Below, in pieces: positions 9,097 to 18,645 of a stretch of DNA of 64,000 nucleotides. Location of the stretch: NCBI RefSeq assembly GCF_016462945.1, contig NZ_JAEMSG010000001.1, forward strand, positions 37,943-101,942, in the 5' to 3' direction. The translations under genes and the position numbers were made by a program. The stretch is from Mycolicibacterium sp. Its GTDB lineage: Bacteria > Actinomycetota > Actinomycetes > Mycobacteriales > Mycobacteriaceae. The notes beneath the pieces were generated by a model, which saw only the letters and a list, made by a program, of their open reading frames with translations, was not told where the DNA came from and did not search any database. The first letter of the stretch is position 1. Each line of letters opens with the position of its first letter.

Positions 9097-9117
9097 TAGT
9101 GGAAATGATTTTCAATA
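9097..9117. promoter_or_regulatory. Zur-type 10-1-10 palindrome over the zur start
   Basis: TAGTGGAAATGATTTTCAAT plus A is an inverted repeat centred on base 9107 in which 8 of 10 base pairs match. The core AAATGATTT is flanked by G/C, T/A, A/T and T/A pairs. Length, symmetry and core agree with the Zur (FurB) boxes known from M. tuberculosis (GAAAAT-like arms). It covers the presumed transcription and translation start of zur, which would allow zinc-dependent autorepression. Binding is inferred from the pattern. Confidence 0.65.
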
Positions 9118-9569
9118 GTAGGTCTGCGAACCCGGCTGATGACGACGCCACCGCTGAGGTCCGCCTTCGTTCTGCCGTCGCCGGCGTGCGTGCCACCCGG
9201 CAACGCGGGGCCATCATCGCACTGCTCGACACCCTCGATGGGTTCCGTTCCGCCCAGGAGTTGCATGACGAACTACGCCACAGCGGTGCGACCATCGGCC
9301 TGACAACCGTCTATCGCACCCTGCAGGCGCTGGCGGCTGCAGACCTGGTCGACATGGTGCGTACCGACACCGGGGAATCGGTCTACCGGCGCTGCACTGC
9401 ACCGCATCATCACCATCACCTGGTCTGCCGCGACTGTGGGGCGGCGGTGGAGGTCAGTGGTCTCGAGGTCGAGGCCTGGGCCGCCGAAGTGGCTGCAGAC
9501 CATGGCTTTTCTGATGTGAGCCACACCATCGAACTATTCGGCACCTGCGGCGACTGCCATAGCCGCTAG
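9105..9569 (+). CDS. zur: Zinc uptake regulator Zur (FurB), Fur family
   Basis: A 154-residue repressor. The winged helix includes GVRATRQRGAIIALLDTLDG and GLTTVYRTLQAL. The metal and dimerisation part has the His-rich HHHHHLVCRDC, then CGDCHSR at the end, giving the two CxxC pairs of the structural zinc site. It represses zinc uptake and zinc-free ribosomal protein paralogues in other mycobacteria. The ATG at 9105 is preferred because a weak -10 (GACGAT) lies 7 bases upstream, as in leaderless mycobacterial mRNAs. A GTG at 9099 is also possible. M. tuberculosis Zur starts nearer GVRSTRQR, so the N-terminal 25 residues are uncertain. The usual upstream partner smtB is not present. Confidence 0.9.
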   Translation: MIFNSRSANPADDDATAEVRLRSAVAGVRATRQRGAIIALLDTLDGFRSAQELHDELRHSGATIGLTTVYRTLQALAAADLVDMVRTDTGESVYRRCTAPHHHHHLVCRDCGAAVEVSGLEVEAWAAEVAADHGFSDVSHTIELFGTCGDCHSR

Positions 9570-9967
9570 GCGGGCAACGCCCGTCGGACATCAGCTCCGG
9601 CGGCCAACACCATCATGATCAGCGTCTGTAGCGCCTGATCATCGAGTCCCAGGTGCGGGAAGTTGTAGCGGAGCACCACATCGGCGCGCTCGCAGACTGC
9701 TCCCCCAGTCGGATGTTCCACCAGTGTCACGGTTCCCAGCATCGTCTTGGATGCTTGTGCCGCAACGCTTTTCCGCAAATCGGCATCGGGCGTGAGGTCC
9801 CAGGCAAGCACCTGTGTCAGCGAGATCATCTCCAGGCCATCCGCGATCGTCACCGTGCGCAGCGATGCGAACGTGTCATCATGACGCACAGTCAGTGCGC
9901 CGTCATCTTCGACGTCGACGGACATGACCTGCCCGAGGACATCGGCCAGTGGTCGGGCAGGGGGCAT
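9566..9967 (-). CDS. Conserved hypothetical protein (Rv2360c-like, possibly YbjN/T3SS-chaperone-like fold)
   Basis: A 133-residue acidic protein without membrane segments. The start at 9967 shares its A with the uppS stop (TGATG), so translation is coupled to uppS. A longer reading from 10021 would run 55 bases into uppS and is unlikely. The sequence has alternating strands and helices (ALTVRHDDTFASLRTV, VVLRYNFPHLGLDDQALQTLIMMVL), a pattern seen in YbjN-like sensory domains. That assignment is weak. The orthologue in M. tuberculosis, also next to uppS, has no established function. The stop overlaps the convergent zur stop by four bases. Confidence 0.75.
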   Translation of the reverse strand: MPPARPLADVLGQVMSVDVEDDGALTVRHDDTFASLRTVTIADGLEMISLTQVLAWDLTPDADLRKSVAAQASKTMLGTVTLVEHPTGGAVCERADVVLRYNFPHLGLDDQALQTLIMMVLAAGADVRRALPA

Positions 9968-10881
9968 CAGGCGCGGCCGAAACGCCGGTTGCGGTGTACG
10001 TACTCCTCGCATGCGGCCCATAGGTCACGCCGGTCATAGTCCGGCCAGAGCTTGTCCTGGAATACGTACTCGGCGTACGCGGCCTGCCACAGCAGGAAAT
10101 TGCTTGACCGCTGTTCGCCCGAGGTGCGGATGAACAAATCCACATCGGGGATGTCGGGGCGGTGCAGATGTTCGGTGATAGTGGCTTCGCCCACCCGTTC
10201 CGGGTCGATACGGCCGGCGACGGCGTCTCTGGCGATCTGTCTTGCCGCTTCGGCGATTTCGGCACGACCGCCGTAGTTCACGCAGTAATTCACCGTGATC
10301 ACATCGTTGTCGAGGGTCATCTCCTCGGCGATGTCGAACTCCTTGATGACACTGCGCCACATCCGCGCGCGGGAGCCGACCCAACGCATTCGAACACCCA
10401 TCACGTCGAGATTCTCCCGACGCCGGCAGACAACCTCACGGTTGAATCCCATCAGGAACCGGACCTCTTCGGTGCTGCGCTTCCAGTTCTCGGTGGAGAA
10501 GGCATAGACCGACAGATGCTTGATGCCCAGTTCGATTGCACCGCAGGTGACATCAATGAGCACCGCCTCACCCATCTTGTGGCCCTCGGTGCGGCTCAGG
10601 CCACGCTGGGTGGCCCACCGGCCGTTGCCGTCCATGACGACTGCCACATGCTGGGGAAGCTGGTCTGCCGGGATGGCCGGGGGCGTCGCCCTGGAGACAT
10701 GCTGGGGTGGCCGACGGGCCCCGCCGTCGGGCGCGGGCGGCAGCTCCGGGAAGACCACCGGCCAGGCCGAGGTGTCGGGGAATACCGGGTAGTCGTCAGG
10801 CGGCGGGGGCAGTTGGGGCAACCGCTCCCTTCGCCTGCGCTCAGCCCCCCGCAAGGAGCTGGTCAACCGGTCCATCGCCAT
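9967..10881 (-). CDS. uppS: Decaprenyl diphosphate synthase (cis-prenyltransferase, UppS family)
   Basis: This 304-residue enzyme adds isopentenyl units in Z configuration to build the decaprenyl carrier used for peptidoglycan and arabinogalactan. Family signatures are present: [13 protein letters not shown] with the catalytic Asp, [10 protein letters not shown], and [19 protein letters not shown] near the C-terminus. The N-terminal 65 residues are a Pro-rich extension typical of the mycobacterial enzyme (Rv2361c). The ATG at 10881 was chosen from an AGGAT site 9 bases upstream. A second ATG two codons later is also possible. The gene overlaps recO by 41 bases. Confidence 0.95.
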   Translation of the reverse strand: MAMDRLTSSLRGAERRRRERLPQLPPPPDDYPVFPDTSAWPVVFPELPPAPDGGARRPPQHVSRATPPAIPADQLPQHVAVVMDGNGRWATQRGLSRTEGHKMGEAVLIDVTCGAIELGIKHLSVYAFSTENWKRSTEEVRFLMGFNREVVCRRRENLDVMGVRMRWVGSRARMWRSVIKEFDIAEEMTLDNDVITVNYCVNYGGRAEIAEAARQIARDAVAGRIDPERVGEATITEHLHRPDIPDVDLFIRTSGEQRSSNFLLWQAAYAEYVFQDKLWPDYDRRDLWAACEEYVHRNRRFGRA

Positions 10882-11662
10882 GGGCCACATCCTGCCTGAA
10901 TATCTCCGCAATATGTTCAACGGGCCGGGAGTAGACCCGTTCCACCAGCGGTAATGTTCGCAACTGGCGTTCTAGGTGCCACTGCAGATGCGCGGCGACC
11001 AACCCGCTGGCGTGGCTGCGGTGCGAGGACGACGAGGATTCGGCGACATCCCAATCACCGTCATTCAGCGCCGACATGAGATCCAACACGGCCTGCGGCG
11101 GGGTGGTCGATCCGGACGGACGGCAGTGCATACATACGCTGCCACCAGCACCGATATGGAAGGCGCGATGCGGACCCGGCGCGGCGCAGCGCGCGCACTC
11201 GATCAGCGACGGAGCCCAGCCGGCGATGCCCATGGCGCGCAGCAGGTAGGCATCGAGGACCAGCTCGCGAGAACGCGCGCCGTCGGCGACCGCCCGCAGC
11301 GCACCGATCGTGAGCCGATGCAGCTCCGGCGCCGGGGCGCGCTCCTCGCCGGCGAGCCGTTCGGCGGTCTCCAGGACAGCGCACGCGCTGGTATACCGGC
11401 CGTAGTCACTGACGATGTCGGTGGCGAAGGCGTCAATAGAGACCACCTGAGTGACGATGTCCAGGTTGCGGCCAGGATAGAGCTGGACATCGATATGGGC
11501 GAACGGCTCCAGCCGGGACCCGAACTTGCTGCGGGTGCGGCGCACACCCTTGGCGACCGCACGAACCAGACCATGCTCGCGGGTCAGCAGGGTGACGATG
11601 CGGTCGGCCTCGCCGAGCTTGTGCTGGCGCACCACGACCGCCCGATCCCGATACAGCCGCAT
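10841..11662 (-). CDS. recO: DNA repair protein RecO
   Basis: A 273-residue recombination mediator that loads RecA onto SSB-covered DNA and anneals strands. The N-terminal OB fold begins [28 protein letters not shown], shown here as two conserved blocks ([17 protein letters not shown] and [16 protein letters not shown]). The helical C-terminal part carries a zinc site, [10 protein letters not shown] and [10 protein letters not shown] (two CxxC). Length and order match Rv2362c. It sits between era and uppS in a minus-strand operon. Confidence 0.95.
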   Translation of the reverse strand: MRLYRDRAVVVRQHKLGEADRIVTLLTREHGLVRAVAKGVRRTRSKFGSRLEPFAHIDVQLYPGRNLDIVTQVVSIDAFATDIVSDYGRYTSACAVLETAERLAGEERAPAPELHRLTIGALRAVADGARSRELVLDAYLLRAMGIAGWAPSLIECARCAAPGPHRAFHIGAGGSVCMHCRPSGSTTPPQAVLDLMSALNDGDWDVAESSSSSHRSHASGLVAAHLQWHLERQLRTLPLVERVYSRPVEHIAEIFRQDVAHGDGPVDQLLAGG

Positions 11663-11707
11663 AGTCCCAGTGTGTCACCGCGATGGGACATCGTCAGGGA
11701 CTGACAC

Positions 11708-12622
11708 TCAGAATCCGAGACGCCCGAGCAGTTTCGGGTCCTGCTGCCAGTTCTTGGCCACCTTGACGCGTAAGTCGAGATACACCTTGGTGCCCAGCAG
11801 CTTCTCGATCTGGTGGCGCGCGTTGGTGCCCACCTCTTTGAGCCGGGCGCCGCCCTTGCCGATGACGATCCCCTTCTGGCTGTCCCGCTCGACATAGATC
11901 AACGCGTGCACATCGATCAGGGGGCCCTGTTCCGCCGAGCGGCCCTCGCGCGGGCTGACCTCGTCGATCACCACCGCCAGCGAGTGGGGAAGCTCATCGC
12001 GCACACCCTCCAGCGCAGCCTCCCGGATCAGTTCGGCCATCAGGACCTCTTCGGGCTCGTCGGTCAGCTCCCCGTCGGGATAGAACGCCGGCCCCGGGGA
12101 CAACTGGTCGAATAGCACGTCGATCAGCGCATTCACCTGTTCGCCGGTGGTGGCCGACACCGGGATGATGGCCGTCGCACGCTCACCGACGAGATCGTTG
12201 ACGGACATCAGCTGTGCGACGAGACGGTCCTTGGTGACCTTGTCCATCTTGGTGACGACAACCACCAGGGTGGTTCTCGGTGCGACGGCGCGAATCTGTT
12301 CGTAGATCCACCGGTCCCCCGGACCGATCACCTCATCGGCGGGAAAACATAGGCCGATCACGTCAACCTCCGAGTAGGTGTCCCGCACCAGATCGTTAAG
12401 CCGTTTGCCGAGCAGTGTGCGGGGCCGGTGCAGTCCCGGGGTGTCAACGAGAACGATCTGGAAGTCCTCCCGGTGCACGATGCCGCGGATCGTGTGCCGG
12501 GTTGTCTGAGGCCGGCTGGACGTGATCGCCACCTTGCTACCCACCAGTGCGTTGGTCAGCGTCGACTTGCCGGTGTTGGGCCGGCCGACGAGGCAGACGA
12601 AACCGGATCGGAACTCAGCCAT
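11708..12622 (-). CDS. era: Ribosome-assembly GTPase Era
   Basis: This 304-residue GTPase acts in 16S rRNA 3'-end maturation and 30S assembly. The G domain shows G1 [10 protein letters not shown]3 DTPG and G4 TKMD, with SSRPQTTRH as switch I. The C-terminal KH domain has [15 protein letters not shown]. The ATG at 12622 was chosen because it aligns with Era proteins and overlaps the stop of the upstream CNNM/CBS gene by 8 bases, a sign of translational coupling. Upstream in-frame sequence lies inside that gene. Confidence 0.96.
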   Translation of the reverse strand: MAEFRSGFVCLVGRPNTGKSTLTNALVGSKVAITSSRPQTTRHTIRGIVHREDFQIVLVDTPGLHRPRTLLGKRLNDLVRDTYSEVDVIGLCFPADEVIGPGDRWIYEQIRAVAPRTTLVVVVTKMDKVTKDRLVAQLMSVNDLVGERATAIIPVSATTGEQVNALIDVLFDQLSPGPAFYPDGELTDEPEEVLMAELIREAALEGVRDELPHSLAVVIDEVSPREGRSAEQGPLIDVHALIYVERDSQKGIVIGKGGARLKEVGTNARHQIEKLLGTKVYLDLRVKVAKNWQQDPKLLGRLGF

Positions 12623-13910
12623 GTTTGGTCCCCTCGGTTTTCGGTTGAGCCCGTTCCACCAGAACGGTGCCGATACGCATCCGGCCGCGGTGGTCCGGGC
12701 CACCCTCGGCACGCAGGCGCAGACCGTGTGAAACCACCTCGGCTCCGGGTAGCGGAACGCGACCCAGCTCCAAAGCCAGCAGACCGCCCACGGTGTCGAC
12801 TTCGAGATCATCGTCGAACTCGATGCCGTAGAGCTCCCCTACGTCCTCGATCGGCAGCCGTGTCGACACCCGGAAAGTCTTGTTGCCCAAATCCTCCACC
12901 GGGGCAACCTCATCGGTGTCGTATTCGTCGGCGATCTCACCAACGATTTCCTCAAGCACGTCCTCGATGGTGACAAGACCGGCTGTCGCACCGTACTCGT
13001 CCACCAGTAACGCCATATGGATGCGGTCACGCTGCATCTCGCGGAGCAGGTCGTCGAGAGGCTTGGAGTCCGGAATGAACACCGCGGGGCGCATCACCTC
13101 GATCACCTTGGTGTCGCGGCCGGCGCTATTGGAGTAATAGGTCCGTCGGACAAGGTCTTTGAGATAAACGACGCCGACGACGTCGTCGGCGTTCTCGCCG
13201 ATCACCGGGATTCGGGAGTGACCGCTGCGCACCGCCAACGAGGTCGCCTGGCCGGCCGTCTTGTCACTTTCGATCCACACCATCTCAGTGCGCGGAACCA
13301 TCACCTCGCGGGCCGCGGTATCGCCGAGTTCAAAAACCGACTGGATCATTCGGCGTTCTTCATCTGCCACCACACCGCGCTGCTGGGCCAGGTCGACCAC
13401 CTCGCGCAGTTCGATCTCAGAGGCGAACGGTCCGTTTCGGAAACCCCGGCCCGGAGTCAGCGCATTACCGAGCAGGACCAGCAGCCGGCTGATGGGGGTC
13501 AACAGCACCGAGATGAACTGCAACGGAAGTGCGGAAAACAGCGCGATCGAGTAGGCGTTCTGCCGGCCCAGGGTTCGCGGACCAACACCCATCACGACGA
13601 AGCTGATCACGGTCATGATCGCCGCCGCGGCGACCAGCCCCCAGGTCAGGCCGATGTCATCGTAGATATAGGACACCAGCAGCACGGTTGCACTCGCTTC
13701 GCAGGCAATTCGCAGCAGCACAACGAGATTGATGTAGTGCGGCCGCTCCAGCAGTACCCGTGCCAGTCGCGCGGCTCCGGGTCTCTCGTCACGAACCAGT
13801 TCCTCGACCCGGGCTATCGACACCGTGCTGACAGCCGCGTCGATAGCGGCGAACAGCCCACCAATTGCGATCAGCGCGAACAAACCGAACAGCGGCGCCA
13901 GTCCGGTCAC
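12615..13910 (-). CDS. CNNM/CBS-domain membrane protein (CorC/HlyC family, Rv2366c-like)
   Basis: A 431-residue membrane protein. The N-terminal DUF21/CNNM region has four hydrophobic segments within residues 1-145. Two CBS motifs follow ([16 protein letters not shown] and [15 protein letters not shown], about residues 205-330). A C-terminal CorC/HlyC domain ends near residue 420. Relatives act in magnesium or cobalt transport or its control, and the old name hemolysin is not informative. It starts at GTG overlapping the ybeY stop (GTGA) and runs into era, so ybeY, this gene and era are coupled. Confidence 0.9.
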   Translation of the reverse strand: MTGLAPLFGLFALIAIGGLFAAIDAAVSTVSIARVEELVRDERPGAARLARVLLERPHYINLVVLLRIACEASATVLLVSYIYDDIGLTWGLVAAAAIMTVISFVVMGVGPRTLGRQNAYSIALFSALPLQFISVLLTPISRLLVLLGNALTPGRGFRNGPFASEIELREVVDLAQQRGVVADEERRMIQSVFELGDTAAREVMVPRTEMVWIESDKTAGQATSLAVRSGHSRIPVIGENADDVVGVVYLKDLVRRTYYSNSAGRDTKVIEVMRPAVFIPDSKPLDDLLREMQRDRIHMALLVDEYGATAGLVTIEDVLEEIVGEIADEYDTDEVAPVEDLGNKTFRVSTRLPIEDVGELYGIEFDDDLEVDTVGGLLALELGRVPLPGAEVVSHGLRLRAEGGPDHRGRMRIGTVLVERAQPKTEGTKHG

Positions 13911-14443
13911 GGTTGGTCGAAATACCGTGACTTGTCAAGTAGTCGCCGGTCCTTCTCGTTCTGGCGGTCCTGGTGATAAGCCCGAACCTGCTCGGCGACC
14001 CATTCCTCGAGAAGCTGACGCTGTAGGGCGAACATCTCCTTCTCCTCATTGGGCTCGGCATGGTCGAAGCCCAACAGGTGCAGCACGCCGTGCACTGTCA
14101 GAAGTGCGAGTTCGTGACCCAGACTGTGGCCGGCCGTCACGGCCTGTTCCGCGGCGAATTGTGGGCATAGCACGATATCGCCAAGCATGGCCTGCCCTGG
14201 CTCCGCCGCATCAGGCCGACCGCCGGGTTCGAGTTCGTCCATCGGGAAGCTCATCACGTCGGTCGGCCCGGGTAGATCCATCCACCGCATGTGCAGATCA
14301 GCCATCGCGCTCAGATCCAGCAGCACCATCGACAGTTCCGCACTCGGGTTGACCTTCATCTTGCGGATGACAAAGCGGGCGACGCTGATCAGTTCCTCTT
14401 CGGATACGTCCAAACCAGATTCGTTGGACACTTCGATACTCAT
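13907..14443 (-). CDS. ybeY: Endoribonuclease YbeY
   Basis: A 178-residue single-strand endoribonuclease needed for 16S rRNA 3' processing and 70S quality control. The zinc site [11 protein letters not shown] (H-x3-H-x5-H) lies near residue 120. The family motif [17 protein letters not shown] precedes it. The ATG at 14443 gives the expected start [10 protein letters not shown] and lies 13 bases behind the phoH stop. Upstream in-frame codons would overlap phoH. The phoH-ybeY-CNNM-era order is widespread in bacteria. Confidence 0.96.
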   Translation of the reverse strand: MSIEVSNESGLDVSEEELISVARFVIRKMKVNPSAELSMVLLDLSAMADLHMRWMDLPGPTDVMSFPMDELEPGGRPDAAEPGQAMLGDIVLCPQFAAEQAVTAGHSLGHELALLTVHGVLHLLGFDHAEPNEEKEMFALQRQLLEEWVAEQVRAYHQDRQNEKDRRLLDKSRYFDQP

Positions 14444-14456
14444 CGGCGATCTCGTC

Positions 14457-15476
14457 CTATCGGCGCGACGAGCGCCGCTGCGCCCGGCTCGGCAGGCCCA
14501 GCTGCTCCTCGGCTCGGGCATAGGCGTCCACGATCTCCGCCACCAGCCGGTGGCGCACCACGTCGGCACTGGTGAGTTCGCAGAAATGGATATCGTCGAT
14601 ACCGTCGAGGACGTCCATCGCGGCCCGCAGACCCGACCTGGCCCCGCCGGGAAGATCAACCTGGGTGATATCGCCGGTCACCACGATCTTGGAACCGAAG
14701 CCCAATCGGGTGAGAAACATCTTCATCTGCTCAGCGGTCGTGTTCTGCGCCTCGTCAAGGATGATGAACGCATCGTTGAGACTGCGGCCACGCATATAGG
14801 CCAGCGGGGCAACCTCGATGACGCCTGCAGCCATCAACTTCGGGATGGCTGCGACGTCCATCATGTCGTGCAGGGCGTCGTAGAGCGGGCGCAGATAGGG
14901 GTCGATCTTCTCACTCAGCGTCCCCGGTAGAAAGCCAAGGCGCTCACCGGCTTCCACCGCCGGGCGGGTCAGGATGATCCGGGACACCTGCTTGGTCTGC
15001 AGTGCGTTGACCGCCTTGGCCATCGCCAGGTAGGTCTTGCCGGTGCCGGCCGGACCGATACCGAACACGATGGTGTTGGCGTCGATGGCGTCGACATAGC
15101 GCTTCTGGTTGAGCGTCTTGGGCCGGATCGTCTTGCCGCGCCGAGACAGGATGTCCAGGCTCAGCACTTCGGCGGGCGAGGCGTTATCAGCACCGGAGAT
15201 CATCGCGACGCTGCGACGCACGGCGTCCGGTGACAGCGTTTGACCGCCGGCGACGATGGCGATGAGTTCGGAGATCACCTGCTCGGCGAGAGCCACGTCG
15301 GCAGCCGAACCGGAGAGGTTGACCATATTGCCGCGGACGTGTAACTCGGCCGACAGACTGGCTTCGAGTGCGCGGAGATTCCCGTCGGCGGAACCCAGCA
15401 GACCCATCACGAGGTCGGGCGGAACAGTCATGCTGCTGCGAAGCTGTGCTGCAGCGGTTGTCTCGCGTGGCGTCAC
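14457..15476 (-). CDS. phoH: PhoH-like ATPase
   Basis: A 339-residue cytoplasmic P-loop protein with Walker [15 protein letters not shown] and Walker [12 protein letters not shown], plus the helicase-like motif [12 protein letters not shown]. The N-terminal 85 residues form a KH-like region ([12 protein letters not shown]). Homologous to M. tuberculosis PhoH1 (Rv2368c). The phoH-ybeY pairing suggests an RNA-processing role, but the exact substrate is not settled. The GTG start matches homologues in length. An ATG at 15431 is a shorter option. Confidence 0.93.
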   Translation of the reverse strand: MTPRETTAAAQLRSSMTVPPDLVMGLLGSADGNLRALEASLSAELHVRGNMVNLSGSAADVALAEQVISELIAIVAGGQTLSPDAVRRSVAMISGADNASPAEVLSLDILSRRGKTIRPKTLNQKRYVDAIDANTIVFGIGPAGTGKTYLAMAKAVNALQTKQVSRIILTRPAVEAGERLGFLPGTLSEKIDPYLRPLYDALHDMMDVAAIPKLMAAGVIEVAPLAYMRGRSLNDAFIILDEAQNTTAEQMKMFLTRLGFGSKIVVTGDITQVDLPGGARSGLRAAMDVLDGIDDIHFCELTSADVVRHRLVAEIVDAYARAEEQLGLPSRAQRRSSRR

Positions 15477-15528
15477 GTGGTTTTCGATGCCTGCTTTCTA
15501 GGGTTTCCCGGCCTGGGCGCTCCGATCG

Positions 15529-15534
15529 ATTCTA
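15529..15534 (-). promoter_or_regulatory. Candidate -10 hexamer for the phoH-ybeY-CNNM-era operon
   Basis: TAGAAT on the minus strand matches the TANNNT consensus and lies in the 73-base gap between rsmE and phoH. It would place the transcript start near 15522, about 46 bases before the phoH GTG. No convincing -35 element is visible. Confidence 0.4.
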
Positions 15535-15549
15535 CCGTGTCGATGCTGG

Positions 15550-16302
15550 TCAGTCGATCGCCCACCGCGTTGTGAGCACGCCCAGCGCGCCCAGCGCGAC
15601 CGTCGCCGCCGTTGAGGTCCGCAGGACGGTCGATCCCAGGCGTACCGGCACCGCGCCGGCTTGTGTCAGCGCGGCCACCTCCTCATCACTGAGGCCGCCC
15701 TCCGGCCCGATCACCAGGACGACCGAGTCCGCCTGCGCCACCGGCACTTCCCCGAACGGCCGGCCCGCCGACTCGTGCAGCACCAGGACCCTCGCTCCGA
15801 GGGCGACCCGTTCGCCGACGTAGGCGCCCAACATCGTGGTCGACAGCGGGCCGGCCACGGCGGGGATCCGGGCGCGCCGCGACTGTCGGGCGGCGGACCG
15901 GGCGACCGCGCGCCAGCGGCGCAGACCGTTGGCAGCGCGCTCGCCGTCCCAGCGGGCGATGCAGCGCGAGGCCTGCCAGGCGATGAAATCGTCGGCCCCG
16001 GCCTCGGTGGCGAGTTCGATCGCCAGCTCCGACCGTTCCGACTTCGGGATTGCCTGCACGACGGTGACCCACGGGCGTGCAGGCGGCACGCTGCGCCGCC
16101 GCTCCACGCGAGCCGTCAAGGTCCGTTTGTCGACGCTGACCACCACGCAATCGGCCACGGTGCCGACACCGTCGGAGAGCACCAGGGACTCACCGGGCCG
16201 GATGCGGCGCACTGTGGCCGCGTGGAATCCCTCGTCGCCCTCGAGGACCGCAGTTCCGCCGACGGCCGGGATGGCCTCGGCGTAGAACAGGGTCGCTGTC
16301 AT
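15550..16302 (-). CDS. rsmE: 16S rRNA (uracil1498-N3)-methyltransferase RsmE
   Basis: A 250-residue SPOUT-class methyltransferase. The C-terminal knot motifs are visible: [14 protein letters not shown] and [13 protein letters not shown] for S-adenosylmethionine binding. The N-terminal PUA-like part begins [26 protein letters not shown], seen here as two blocks ([11 protein letters not shown] and [13 protein letters not shown]). It lies 13 bases downstream of dnaJ2 and is the last gene of the hrcA-dnaJ2-rsmE set, as in M. tuberculosis (Rv2372c). Confidence 0.94.
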   Translation of the reverse strand: MTATLFYAEAIPAVGGTAVLEGDEGFHAATVRRIRPGESLVLSDGVGTVADCVVVSVDKRTLTARVERRRSVPPARPWVTVVQAIPKSERSELAIELATEAGADDFIAWQASRCIARWDGERAANGLRRWRAVARSAARQSRRARIPAVAGPLSTTMLGAYVGERVALGARVLVLHESAGRPFGEVPVAQADSVVLVIGPEGGLSDEEVAALTQAGAVPVRLGSTVLRTSTAATVALGALGVLTTRWAID

Positions 16303-16315
16303 TTACCGTCCGGGC

Positions 16316-17461
16316 TCAGCGGCCGCTGAAAGTTTCCCGCAGCCGGCTGAACAGCCCCCCGCCACCGGAAGCCGCGGTGGGGGTCCGGATGTTGCGCACC
16401 GCAGCCGTATCAGGACTGCAGGCCTTGAACTCACTGAGTAGTTCGGTGGCCCGGGCGTCGAGTTTGGTGGGGACGGTCACCTCGATATGGGCGTGCAGAT
16501 CGCCGCGGGCTTCCGAACGCAACCGCGGCATACCCAGGCCACGCAGGGTGATGACCGAAGCCGGCTGAGTTCCCGCCGCGATGGTGATCTCGGTGGTGCC
16601 GTCGAGAATCGCATCTACCTTCACGGTGGTTCCCAATGCCGCATCGATCATCGGCACCGAAATGGTGAAATGTAGATCCTCGCCATCGCGGACGAAAACG
16701 TCGTGGGCTTGCTCGTGGACCTCCACATACAGGTCGCCGGCCGGACCGCCGCCCGGACCGACCTCGCCCTGGGCGGCCAGGCGCACCCGCATCCCGTCGC
16801 CGACTCCGGCCGGGATCTTCACGGTGATCTCCCGACGGGAGCGCACCCGGCCGTCGCCGCCGCAGCGGTGACAGGGATCCGGGATGACCTCGCCGACACC
16901 GGCACAGTTGGGGCATGGCCGCGAGGTCATCACCTGGCCGAGTAGCGAGCGTTGCACACTCTGGACTTCACCTCGGCCGCCGCAGATGTCACAGGTGACG
17001 GGCGTCGAGTCGCCGTGGGTGCCCCTGCCCTGGCACAGGTCGCACAACACCGCGGTATCGACGGTCACGCCCTTGGCGACCCCGGTCGCGCAGTCGTCGA
17101 GGGTCAGCCGCATCCGCAACAGCGAATCCGATCCGGGGCGGACCCGGCCGATCGGTCCGCGTGAGCCTCCGCCCCCACCGAAGAATGCCTCGAATACATC
17201 GCCCAGACCGCCGAACCCGGCGAACCCGCCGCCTGAGCCCGCGGTGGCCAGCGGGTCACCGCCCAGGTCGACGATGCGCCGCTTCTCCGGATCCGACAGC
17301 ACCTCGTAGGCAGTGCTGATCTCCTTGAACAGTTGCTGAGCCTGCTCGTCAGGGTTGATATCGGGATGCAACTCGCGCGCCAGTTTCCGGTAGGCGCGTT
17401 TGATCTCCGAATCGCTTGCGCTCCTGCTCACCCCGAGCAGGGCGTAGTAGTCGCGTGCCAC
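16316..17461 (-). CDS. dnaJ2: Chaperone DnaJ2 (Hsp40, type I)
   Basis: A 381-residue co-chaperone that stimulates DnaK. The J domain (residues 1-70) contains the HPD triad in [14 protein letters not shown] Gly/Phe-rich linker ([14 protein letters not shown]) follows. Four zinc-binding repeats are [24 protein letters not shown] and CHRCGGDG. The C-terminal substrate-binding region ends near residue 350. It is 38 bases downstream of hrcA, so it is probably under HrcA control through the CIRCE-like site upstream. Confidence 0.96.
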   Translation of the reverse strand: MARDYYALLGVSRSASDSEIKRAYRKLARELHPDINPDEQAQQLFKEISTAYEVLSDPEKRRIVDLGGDPLATAGSGGGFAGFGGLGDVFEAFFGGGGGSRGPIGRVRPGSDSLLRMRLTLDDCATGVAKGVTVDTAVLCDLCQGRGTHGDSTPVTCDICGGRGEVQSVQRSLLGQVMTSRPCPNCAGVGEVIPDPCHRCGGDGRVRSRREITVKIPAGVGDGMRVRLAAQGEVGPGGGPAGDLYVEVHEQAHDVFVRDGEDLHFTISVPMIDAALGTTVKVDAILDGTTEITIAAGTQPASVITLRGLGMPRLRSEARGDLHAHIEVTVPTKLDARATELLSEFKACSPDTAAVRNIRTPTAASGGGGLFSRLRETFSGR

Positions 17462-17499
17462 GCCTGACCTCTTTCGTACCTCATTGGTGGCGCCGGTGT

Positions 17500-18549
17500 T
17501 CAGCCAGCGCGGTTGCCCAGAACCTCACCGATGTACATCGCAACCGCGGCGACATTGGCCATCGTCCCGGGATAGTCCATTCGGGTGGGGCCCACGACGC
17601 CCATGCCGCCGAAGACGGTCCCGGAGCTGCCGTAGGTGGTGGTGACCACAGATGTTCCAGCCATTTGTTCAGCCTCGGTCTCGTGGCCGATGCGCACCGT
17701 CACCTTACCGGCATCCTGCTGTGCGGCCAGCAGTCGCAGAACGACGACCTGTTCCTCGAGCGCCTCGAGGACCGAGCGCAGCGACCCGCCGAAGTCGGCG
17801 GTGTTGCGGGTCAGGTTGGCGGTGCCGCCCATCAGCAACCGCTCTTCGCTGTGGTCGACGAGCGACTCCAGCAGGACCGTGGCTGATCGGCCGACGGCGT
17901 CGCCGAGATTTCCGCCCTGTCCGGCACCGGTAGTGAGCTGATTAGCCAGATCGGCCACCGCCACCGAGGCCGCTGAGAGCCTCTTGCCCTCCAAGGCCTG
18001 GCCCAGCAGCTCCCGTAGCCGTGACAGCTGATGGTCGTCGATGGTGTCGCCCAGTTCGACGATGCGCTGGTCGACCCGGCCGGAGTCGGTGATGATGACC
18101 ATCAGCAGCCGTGCCGGCGTGAGCGCGACCACCTCAAGGTGACGCACCGTCGACACCGACAGAGTCGGGTACTGGACGATCGCCACCTGCCGGGTCAGCT
18201 GGGCCAGCAGCCGGACCGCGCGGCGCAATACATCGTCGAGATCGACGCCGGACTCAAGGAACGACAGAATCGCCCGCCGCTCGGAGGAAGAAAGCGGTTT
18301 GACCTCGTCGATGCGGTTCACGAACTCGCGGTAGCCCTTTTCGGTGGGAACCCGGCCCGAGCTGGTGTGCGGCTGGGCGATGTAGCCCTCCGCCTCGAGC
18401 ACCGCCATATCGTTGCGAACGGTGGCACTGGAGACACCGAGGTTGTGCCGGTCGACCAGCGCCTTCGATCCGATCGGCTCCCTGGTGTCAACGAAATCGG
18501 CGACGATTGCACGCAGCACCTCGAACCGACGGTCATCGGCACTTCCCAT
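17500..18549 (-). CDS. hrcA: Heat-inducible transcription repressor HrcA
   Basis: A 349-residue repressor of chaperone genes. The N-terminal winged helix includes [19 protein letters not shown] and [19 protein letters not shown]. The C-terminal part contains [14 protein letters not shown] and [15 protein letters not shown], typical of the family. The ATG at 18549 was chosen because GGAGGTGA lies five bases before it and the product matches M. tuberculosis HrcA from the first residue. An in-frame ATG 24 bases upstream lacks such a site. It heads hrcA-dnaJ2-rsmE. Confidence 0.97.
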   Translation of the reverse strand: MGSADDRRFEVLRAIVADFVDTREPIGSKALVDRHNLGVSSATVRNDMAVLEAEGYIAQPHTSSGRVPTEKGYREFVNRIDEVKPLSSSERRAILSFLESGVDLDDVLRRAVRLLAQLTRQVAIVQYPTLSVSTVRHLEVVALTPARLLMVIITDSGRVDQRIVELGDTIDDHQLSRLRELLGQALEGKRLSAASVAVADLANQLTTGAGQGGNLGDAVGRSATVLLESLVDHSEERLLMGGTANLTRNTADFGGSLRSVLEALEEQVVVLRLLAAQQDAGKVTVRIGHETEAEQMAGTSVVTTTYGSSGTVFGGMGVVGPTRMDYPGTMANVAAVAMYIGEVLGNRAG

Positions 18550-18613
18550 ACTGCTCACCTCCATCCCGCTCAACCCTAGATCGCACCGAGTTTACGTGTC
18601 GCGAACAGTCGAT

Positions 18614-18640
18614 TTGGCACCCGAGCCGATCGAGTGCCAC
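18614..18640. promoter_or_regulatory. CIRCE-like HrcA operator
   Basis: TTGGCACCC, nine bases, then GAGTGCCAC. The consensus CIRCE is TTAGCACTC-N9-GAGTGCTAA, so each arm matches 7 of 9 and the spacer length is exact. It lies 65 bases before the hrcA ATG, just upstream of a candidate -10 (TAAACT, minus strand, 18589-18594), and ends 5 bases from the hemW stop. This position fits HrcA autorepression of hrcA-dnaJ2. Confidence 0.7.
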
Positions 18641-18645
18641 CGGAT

